NCBI GenBank assembly: GCA_005772945.1
Contig: SXIE01000185.1
Span: 1 to 11,642, forward strand
From: Pseudomonadota bacterium
Lineage (GTDB): Bacteria > Myxococcota > UBA9042 > PHBI01
Reading direction: 5' to 3'
Length of the DNA stretch: 11,642 bases
Shown: positions 7,170 to 11,642 of the stretch, one piece after another
Layout: the number at the start of each line of letters is the position of its first letter
How positions within the stretch are numbered: position 1 is the stretch's first letter
Program-made: the position numbers and the translations under genes
Notes under the pieces: generated by a model
The model's database searches: none
What the model saw: the letters and a program-made list of their open reading frames with translations, nothing else
Told to the model about the DNA's origin: nothing

Positions 7170-7227
7170 CTCGCTTCGCGAGGACCGTGGGGCCCCTGCC
7201 CCACTACCCGCCTCGCTTCCGCGAGGC
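7170..7227 (-). other. Array of three hairpins upstream of the protease gene
   Basis: Three perfect stems lie in 58 nt of the 137-nt gap between the two minus-strand genes: CTCGC/GCGAG (7170-7174 and 7178-7182, loop TTC), GTGGGG/CCCCAC (7187-7192 and 7199-7204) and GCCTCGC/GCGAGGC (7210-7216 and 7221-7227, loop TTCC). The first and third are near-copies of each other. They sit just before the Shine-Dalgarno of the protease gene, and could terminate the upstream gene or form a structured 5' leader for protease-MCE. Confidence 0.4.
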
Positions 7228-7284
7228 TCATTCAGACACCGGAAACGACCCGCTTGGCAAGCCCCGCCCGCGCGCCGGCGCCTG

Positions 7285-7965
7285 CTATCGGTCGCTGTCG
7301 TCGAACTCGGGCGGCGTCGGGATGCGCATGAAGTCGATGCTGTGCGCGCGAAAACCGACGGTCACGAAGGCGTCCTGCCCGCCGAGATCGCGCAGCCCCG
7401 CGGGTGCGCGCGCGAAGCCGACGAAGCGCATGCGCCACCCAAAGCCGAGCCACAGGCTCCACTTGCGATGCCGCGGCGAGGTGAGCGGCACGTCGACGCC
7501 GGCGCCGAACTGGAACGCGAACCCGACGTCGGTGCGATCGTGGCCACCGCCGACGCTCGAGAGGACGTCGCACCCGCCGCCGACCGCGAGGTGGATCCCC
7601 GCCAGGACCCACGAGCCCTCGAGCGTGCGGATGAACAGCGGATGGAGCCGCGCCTCGACGCCGATGCGCGTGTGGCGCTCATCGTAGACGTCGCCGCGGA
7701 TCCGACGCGCAAACCCGCTCGTCACGCTGCTCACGTCGACGTCGATCAGCGACATCAGCCCCGCGATCCGAAAGGATCCCCCGACCGCCACGTCCGGCGC
7801 GAGGTCGCTGTCCGCGACGCCGAAGGCCGCGCCCGCGCGCAGATCGAACCCCCAGAACGCGCCGTAATAACTGCCCGCCGCGACCCCCTCGGGCTCACCG
7901 CCGAACGAATCGTCCGCGACCAGCGCGGACATCACCGCTGCAAGCGCTAACGCCAACCGGTGCAC
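7285..7965 (-). CDS. Exported beta-barrel-like hypothetical protein
   Basis: This is a 226-aa protein of unknown function. The open frame continues upstream, but the extra part reads Ala/Arg/Pro-rich antisense of the neighbouring gene. I take GTG 7965 (VHRLALALAAVMSALVADDS), which begins directly with a signal-peptide core and leaves 49 bp to the divergent gene. The ATG at 8016 would overlap that gene's start. No clear Shine-Dalgarno supports either choice. The mature protein is made of alternating-hydrophobicity strands: YYGAFWGFDLRAGAAFG, VAVGGSFRIAGLMSLIDVDVSS, RIGVEARLHPLFIR, WVLAGIHLAVGGGCDVLS, VGFAFQFGAGVDVPL, WSLWLGFGWRMRFVGFA, DAFVTVGFRAHSIDFMRI. This fits a small outer-membrane barrel, although it ends in a charged tail (PPEFDDSDR) and not an aromatic residue. 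It is first in the minus-strand group with protease-MCE, 137 nt upstream of the protease start. Confidence 0.72.
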   Translation of the reverse strand: MHRLALALAAVMSALVADDSFGGEPEGVAAGSYYGAFWGFDLRAGAAFGVADSDLAPDVAVGGSFRIAGLMSLIDVDVSSVTSGFARRIRGDVYDERHTRIGVEARLHPLFIRTLEGSWVLAGIHLAVGGGCDVLSSVGGGHDRTDVGFAFQFGAGVDVPLTSPRHRKWSLWLGFGWRMRFVGFARAPAGLRDLGGQDAFVTVGFRAHSIDFMRIPTPPEFDDSDR

Positions 7966-8014
7966 GCGGCGAGGTTGACAGCAGGCCCGGGCGGCGGGAC
8001 TTGTGGAGAGCGCC

Positions 8015-8884
8015 ATGATGAAGCCCGTATCACAGCTCGCGCGAATCGTCCTTTTCGGCGCCCTGGCGGTGGCCGCGCTGGATGGCGCCGCGCGCGCCGC
8101 GCCGCCCCCGCCTACCCCGCCTACCCCGGCAGGCCCAGCAGGCCCCGCAAACCCGCTTGGCGTGGGCCCGCCCGGCGATCCGGTCCGCGCCGGCGCGGCC
8201 TTCGATCGCGCGATGACGTTCGACCGCGACGGCGATCTCACGGCCGCCTGCGAGCGTTTCCTGGCCGCCGCCGTCCTCGCCCCCTCCTGGGGCATCGCCC
8301 GCTACCAGGCCGCCCACTGCGTGCGTGTCCTCGGCGACTTCGCGGGCAGCCCCGCGCCGCGGTCCGATGCGGACCCCACGCGAGGCCTTCGCGAACAATT
8401 CGCGGGCAGCCTCGCGCCGCGGTCCGATGCGGGCCTCGACCCCCTCGCCGAGCTCGCGATGGCCGAGCGCCTCGACGTCAAACGCACGCCCGTGTACCTC
8501 GAAAAGGCGCGCCTGCTCGAGGACCGCGGCGAGCTCGCGGCCGCCTCGGTGGCCTACCGCGAGGCGCTCGCCGCCCAGCCAGCCGAGGTCCGCGCGCAGC
8601 AAGGCGCCGCCCGCACGGCCACCACCGAGGGCCCACGCGCCGCTCTCGAGCGCCTGCAAGGCTACGTCGCGGCCCAGCCCGGCGACACGGCCGGATGGCT
8701 CGAGCTCGCGAGGCTCGCCGAAGCCCAAAAGAAATTCGCGATCGCCGACAAGGCGTACGAGCAGGCCATCGTCCTCGCGCGCAACAAGCGCCGCGCCATC
8801 GCCGCCCTCGGCGCCTACGGCCAACGCACGCACCAGAACGCCGTGGTCGAGCGCGCGCTCAAGCTCCTCCGCCAGCTGCCTTAG
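8015..8884 (+). CDS. Exported TPR protein with in-frame palindromic-repeat insertion
   Basis: This is a 289-aa secreted or periplasmic protein. The start is ATG 8015, with GGAG (8005-8008) 6 nt upstream; ATG 8018 is an alternative. Residues 1-29 form a signal peptide (cleavage ARA|A), followed by a Pro/Gly-rich linker (PPPPTPPTPAGPAGPANP). Helical TPR-like pairs follow: FDRAMTFDRDGDLTAACERF, then VYLEKARLLEDRGELAAASV (around residues 160-190) and WLELARLAEAQKKFAIADKA (around 227-255). Residues 109 to about 141 break the helical pattern and are encoded by one full and one partial copy of a palindromic repeat, giving FAGSPAPRSDADPTRGLREQ then FAGSLAPRSDAG. The frame is kept because the period is exactly 60 nt. 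TPR domains bind proteins; the partner is unknown. It is divergent from the gene at 7285-7965. Confidence 0.85.
   Translation: MMKPVSQLARIVLFGALAVAALDGAARAAPPPPTPPTPAGPAGPANPLGVGPPGDPVRAGAAFDRAMTFDRDGDLTAACERFLAAAVLAPSWGIARYQAAHCVRVLGDFAGSPAPRSDADPTRGLREQFAGSLAPRSDAGLDPLAELAMAERLDVKRTPVYLEKARLLEDRGELAAASVAYREALAAQPAEVRAQQGAARTATTEGPRAALERLQGYVAAQPGDTAGWLELARLAEAQKKFAIADKAYEQAIVLARNKRRAIAALGAYGQRTHQNAVVERALKLLRQLP
8339..8435. repeat. Palindromic repeat element, one full and one truncated copy within a gene
   Basis: Copy 1 (8339-8395) has outer arms TTCGCG and CGCGAA (8390-8395), middle arms GCCCCGCG and CGCGAGGC (one mismatch) and inner arms GGTCCG (8361-8366) and CGGACC (8370-8375) around ATG. 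Copy 2 starts 60 nt later (8399) with the same TTCGCGGGCAGC and runs to about 8435, where its right half is missing. The family matches the intergenic element at 3286-3341, in the same orientation. Both copies are read through in frame by the TPR gene and encode an unstructured-looking Pro/Arg/Asp peptide. Confidence 0.8.
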
Positions 8885-8993
8885 CGCCGCGACTTTCACA
8901 CGCCGGCGATGAACTCCACCTTGCCCGCGCCGCACGCGGTGCTAGTCTCAGCCCCGGCACCGGGTCTCTCGGCGTCCGCTGACAACTTCATAC
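8885..8993. other. Intergenic region upstream of ssrA
   Basis: No gene is seen in these 109 bp. They must hold the end of the TPR transcript and the ssrA promoter. A possible sigma-70-like pair is listed separately. Confidence 0.5.
8921..8948 (+). promoter_or_regulatory. Possible ssrA promoter
   Basis: TTGCCC (8921-8926) and TAGTCT (8943-8948), 16 bp apart, are the best sigma-70-like -35 and -10 boxes before ssrA. They would start transcription near 8955, leaving a precursor leader of about 40 nt to be removed by RNase P. Both boxes are imperfect, so this is tentative. Confidence 0.3.
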
Positions 8994-9362
8994 GGGGGCG
9001 AATGGTTTCGACGGGGGTGTTGACGTACGAGTTGCGTGTCCGGGGCCCTGCTACCCGGCCAAAATTGCGGGAAAACAACAAACGCCAACGATAACGCGTT
9101 TGCTCTCGCAGCCTAAAAAACTGTGAGCGGTTGGGCGGAAGCTCGCCTGTGGCGTCCGTTCCAATTGTCATTCAATACGGGCTTGGTTGCGTGGGCGCCC
9201 TGACCACGTGACGAGAGGTGCTCGCAAGAGGACCAAGGGGATCGGCCAGCGAGATCCTGTCTGCGAGAGCTCGACGGCCTAAATCAAAGCGCGGAAGCTA
9301 CACACGTAGACGCTCGTGCGCCGCATTTTCGGACCGGGGTTCGAATCCCCGCGCCTCCACCA
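8994..9362 (+). ncRNA. ssrA: tmRNA (transfer-messenger RNA), one-piece
   Basis: tmRNA rescues stalled ribosomes: it enters as an alanyl-tRNA mimic and then serves as a short mRNA that tags the nascent chain for degradation. The 5' end GGGGGCGAATGGTTTCGACG is the classic tmRNA start. The 3' end carries a T arm CGGGG-TTCGAAT-CCCCG (9335-9351), the acceptor strand CGCCTCC (9352-9358) and an encoded ACCA. Acceptor pairing of 8994-9000 with 9352-9358 is complete and includes a G3-U70 wobble (T at 9356), the identity element for alanyl-tRNA synthetase. The internal reading frame at 9084-9116 encodes ANDNAFALAA and TAA. At 369 nt the length is normal for a one-piece tmRNA. Pseudoknots were not folded by hand. 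A strong terminator follows. Confidence 0.97.
9084..9116 (+). other. tmRNA tag-peptide reading frame
   Basis: GCC is the likely resume codon, and the frame reads ANDNAFALAA followed by TAA. With the unencoded alanine carried by the charged tmRNA, the appended tag is (A)ANDNAFALAA. The A-N-D start and the ALAA end match the known tag pattern (E. coli ANDENYALAA); the ALAA end is the ClpXP degron. The A-rich stretch GAAAACAACAAAC just upstream is the usual setting of the resume site. Confidence 0.9.
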
Positions 9363-9377
9363 GACGTTGTTCGCGAA

Positions 9378-9429
9378 GGGCGCGACGGCATGGGCCCCCG
9401 CCCCGCCGTCGCGCCCTCTCTCTTTCTTT
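9378..9429 (+). terminator. Intrinsic terminator of ssrA
   Basis: GGGCGCGACGGC (9378-9389) and GCCGTCGCGCCC (9405-9416) form a perfect 12-bp GC-rich stem with a 15-nt loop, followed directly by the T-rich run TCTCTCTTTCTTT (9417-9429). It starts 16 nt after the tmRNA CCA end. This is the best intrinsic terminator in the window. Confidence 0.9.
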
Positions 9430-9512
9430 CGGCGTTCGACCTGCGTGACATCGAGGCGCGTGCGCGCGAAACCGGCTACGCTGCGAATCGTTGGCAAGCG
9501 GAGCCTTCGGTC

Positions 9513-11300
9513 ATGCGCGCGTGCAACCACCTCTGGACGTTTCGTTTCTGCGCGTGCGCCGCGCTCGCCGTCCTCGGCGCCTGCCACCGCGACGTCACCT
9601 CCGACCTCGCGTTCGCGTGTCGCAGCGACGCCGACTGCCATGCCGGCTGGCTCTGCGACGGCATCTGCCGCCCGCGCGCCGCGCCCGACGCCCTCGCCAG
9701 CGACACCTCGGGACACGACGCCCTCCCCGAAAGCGTCGATAGCGTCACCGCCGACGCCCCCGAGACGGCCTCCTCCGCCTGCCCATCCGCCTCGTTCCGC
9801 TGGACCCGCACCCAGGTCCCGGGCTTCACCGTCCCAGCCAAGGCCGGAGACTTCGTCGCCAACGGCCTCGACGATGTCTGGGCGGTCAGCGGCGGCCGCG
9901 TGCACCGCTACGACCCCGACGGGCGGGCGACCGCGATCGGCCCCGACTTGGGCGCGACCGGGGGCATCGTCTTCGCGCCCGCCGGGGGCGTGCTCGTCGC
10001 CGCGACCGAGACGCGCAGCCTCCAATGGGTCACCGCCTCGGGCCAGAGCCTCGGCGTCGTCGTCGGCCTCTCGCACCCCGCCGGCCTCGCGCTCACGCAG
10101 CGTGACAGCGTCGCGATCGTCGACGCGTCGGGCGCCATCTTCGAGGCGCCGACCGCCCCACCCGCCAGCGCCGATCCCGCCATCGCCACCCCGACGACCA
10201 GCGGCCTCTACGCCCCGAGCCACGTGTCCGACAGCCCCGACGGCCTGCGCCGCTTCAGCGCGAGCGCATTCGCCGGCGTGGTCTGGGCCCAGACCTGGAC
10301 CGGCAGCGGCTGGTCCGCACCCACCACGTTCGCGACGTTGCCAGGGATCATCGCGCCCCCCGAGCTCGCGACCTGCACCACCCCCGCCGAGCCGTGCTTC
10401 ACCGCCACGGGCCTGAGCGGCGTATGCGCCTCGGACGCCGGCCGCGTTTGGTGCCGCGCCGACCCGACCGCGCCCGATCCGCGCGTCAGCTCGCCTGGCG
10501 TCGGCATCGGCCTCGAGATGTCCGGCGCGATCATCTGCACGCTCGGCGCGCCGACCATGCCCTGCAACGTCGCCTTCGCGGGCATCGGCCTGACCGGCAC
10601 CTGCACCGACGATCGCTACTGCCGCTTGGAACCCCGCGACGTCTACGACGGTTGCGCACCCGAGGAGCTCGGCGACGCCTGCGTCCTGGTCGTCAACGTC
10701 CGCCAGGAGCCTCCGGCGATCGCCAACGACCGCGACGCCGACGGCCTCTCCGACGCGCGCGAGCTCGCCTCGGGCACCGACCCCGACGACCACGACAGCG
10801 ACGCCGACGGCGTCACGGACGGCGCCGAGCCCGGCTGGTGCCTCGACGACGATCACGACGGCCGCATCAACGCGCGCGACGACGACGCCAACGGCGATGG
10901 ACTCGGCGATGGCGCCGCGCTCGGCAGTCCCGTCCCATGGCTCGGGGTCTGCGTCGCCCGCGAGCGCCTCGAGAACTCGCCCGACATGCCCACCGCCATT
11001 CCGTGTGTGCCGCCCGTGGCGCCGCTGGTCGGCCGCGGCGTCATCGCCGGCCTCGCCGTGTCCGACTGCGGCGACGTCTATTTCACCGAGCTCCCGCAGG
11101 GCACCGGCGCGGCGGTCCTGTGGCGCGCCAGCGCCGACGGCGCGCACCTCGCGCAAGTCCTTTCGAGCGCCCGCGGCGATCCGGCCCTGGGCCCGATCCA
11201 CTGGGTCGTCGCCGGCAACCCGCCGCGCGGCGCGCTCCTCGGCGTGGACACGCAGGCAGGCGGACTGGTCGCCATCGACGTCACCGCCCCGCCGCCCTGA
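9513..11300 (+). CDS. Cys-rich lipoprotein with propeller-like and Asp-rich calcium-repeat regions
   Basis: This is a 595-aa surface or outer-membrane lipoprotein. The start is ATG 9513, with GGAG (9500-9503) 9 nt upstream; the open frame before it covers the ssrA terminator and is not coding. The signal peptide ends in lipobox LGAC with Cys24 as the lipidated residue. A short Cys module follows (C36, C42, C48, C52 in CRSDADCHAGWLCDGIC), common in myxobacterial lipoproteins. Residues of about 100-260 look like beta-propeller blades (DDVWAVSGGRVHRYDPDG, GGIVFAPAGGVLVAAT). Two related four-Cys modules follow, each with GLSGVC or GLTGTC and a C-R end. Residues of about 405-467 are thrombospondin-type-3-like Asp repeats (DRDADGLSD, DSDADGVTDG, DDDHDGRIN, NGDGLGDG), which usually bind calcium. 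A further blade-like segment ends the protein. Likely an extracellular binding or structural protein; exact role unknown. Confidence 0.87.
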   Translation: MRACNHLWTFRFCACAALAVLGACHRDVTSDLAFACRSDADCHAGWLCDGICRPRAAPDALASDTSGHDALPESVDSVTADAPETASSACPSASFRWTRTQVPGFTVPAKAGDFVANGLDDVWAVSGGRVHRYDPDGRATAIGPDLGATGGIVFAPAGGVLVAATETRSLQWVTASGQSLGVVVGLSHPAGLALTQRDSVAIVDASGAIFEAPTAPPASADPAIATPTTSGLYAPSHVSDSPDGLRRFSASAFAGVVWAQTWTGSGWSAPTTFATLPGIIAPPELATCTTPAEPCFTATGLSGVCASDAGRVWCRADPTAPDPRVSSPGVGIGLEMSGAIICTLGAPTMPCNVAFAGIGLTGTCTDDRYCRLEPRDVYDGCAPEELGDACVLVVNVRQEPPAIANDRDADGLSDARELASGTDPDDHDSDADGVTDGAEPGWCLDDDHDGRINARDDDANGDGLGDGAALGSPVPWLGVCVARERLENSPDMPTAIPCVPPVAPLVGRGVIAGLAVSDCGDVYFTELPQGTGAAVLWRASADGAHLAQVLSSARGDPALGPIHWVVAGNPPRGALLGVDTQAGGLVAIDVTAPPP

Positions 11301-11328
11301 GTACAGGGCCCGGCAAGTCCGTGCGACC

Positions 11329-11642
11329 CTATGCGGCGTGGAAGGACCCCGCCTCGGGCCCCAGCGCCGGCGCGTCGCACGCGATGCTTGGTGTACGTTG
11401 CATCTCGACCGCGGCCGCGAGCCACCCCTGCCAGCGCAGGTCGTCCGGTCGCAGAAAGAGCGCCTCGGTCAGGTGCATGACCGCGCCCTCGGTGTCCCCC
11501 ATCGCCAGATGAACAACCCCGCGCACCGCGTGCACATCGGCCGCCGGGGCCTCCTCACGCATGGCCGCGACGAGCATGCACAGCGCCCGCGCGGGCAACC
11601 CCGCCGCCACGAGCAGCCACGCGCGCCCGAGCGCCGACTCGC
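11329..11642 (-). CDS. TPR-containing protein, C-terminal part (runs off right edge)
   Basis: Only the last 104 codons or so are in the window. The frame remains open to the right edge (reading ESALGRAWLLVAAGLPARAL), so the first in-frame GTG at 11610 is not the true start. The visible part has a TPR-like helix pair, HAVRGVVHLAMGDTEGAVMH followed by LTEALFLRPDDLRWQGWLAA, with the canonical Gly-Asp turn and A-x-x-x-L-x-P ending. The C-terminal tail is short and unstructured. It converges on the lipoprotein gene with 28 bp between stops and no clear terminator hairpin. Function cannot be told from this fragment. Confidence 0.78.
   Translation of the reverse strand, partial: ESALGRAWLLVAAGLPARALCMLVAAMREEAPAADVHAVRGVVHLAMGDTEGAVMHLTEALFLRPDDLRWQGWLAAAVEMQRTPSIACDAPALGPEAGSFHAA

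Noticed and set aside
7966..8295. N-terminal extension of the 7285-7965 protein, including ATG 8016
   Set aside because: The extension is Pro/Gly/Ala-rich and antisense to the signal peptide and linker of the divergent TPR gene. Only the part from GTG 7965 starts with a clean signal peptide.
8339..8435. CRISPR array or tandem satellite
   Set aside because: There are only 1.6 copies with no unique spacers, and each copy is a palindrome related to the intergenic element. No cas genes are present.
8909..9171. Short open frames over the start of ssrA on both strands
   Set aside because: They lie inside the tmRNA and its promoter region and have no protein features. The RNA explains the sequence.
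9279..11201. Long open frame (about 640 codons) antisense to the lipoprotein gene
   Set aside because: It is rich in Gly/Ala/Asp/Arg with no domain, lacks a ribosome binding site, and covers the ssrA 3' part and terminator. It is a by-product of high-GC codon use in the real gene.

Overview
The window is very GC-rich, with strong G/C at third codon positions. It reads like a myxobacterial or related (Myxococcota / former Deltaproteobacteria) chromosome. The support is the GC content, a Cys-rich lipoprotein with thrombospondin-type-3-like Asp repeats, an MCE protein with the ...HPWKFIWKE tail I associate with that group, TPR and small beta-barrel hypotheticals, and a tmRNA. No species can be named from the sequence alone.

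Region 1 (1-3065, + strand) is a tightly packed MCE/Mla-type ABC transporter operon: ATPase A (5' end cut off by the window), permease A, permease B, ATPase B. The first three genes overlap by 4 nt each (ATGA, GTGA). The two ATPases are degenerate in complementary places. ATPase A has Asp instead of the catalytic Glu after Walker B but a normal LSGGM signature. ATPase B has the normal Glu but a broken signature, LGDGL. If they pair, the complex would have one intact and one dead ATP site, as in TAP- or CFTR-like heterodimers. I know of no described MCE transporter built this way.

Region 2 (3066-5390, + strand) starts with a 298-bp intergenic stretch holding hairpins and a 56-nt palindromic repeat. 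It continues with a small DABB-like protein (3364-3714), a terminator-like hairpin, a small exported beta-barrel-like protein (3855-4406) and an eight-helix tandem DUF350 membrane protein (4467-5357).

Region 3 (5388-7965, - strand) carries, in transcription order, an exported beta-barrel-like hypothetical (7285-7965), a ClpP-fold serine protease with a signal peptide (6419-7147) and a single-domain MCE protein (5388-6419). The last two are coupled through TGATG. The MCE protein is the natural periplasmic partner for the region 1 transporter. The MCE gene and the DUF350 gene converge, and their two TGA stops lie in opposite arms of one perfect 10-bp hairpin.

Region 4 (8015-9430, + strand) holds an exported TPR protein whose gene has been invaded in frame by 1.6 copies of the same palindromic repeat. 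It is followed by ssrA (tmRNA, tag ANDNAFALAA) and a strong intrinsic terminator.

Region 5 (9513-11642) holds a 595-aa Cys-rich lipoprotein (+) and, converging on it, the C-terminal end of a TPR protein (-) that runs off the right edge.
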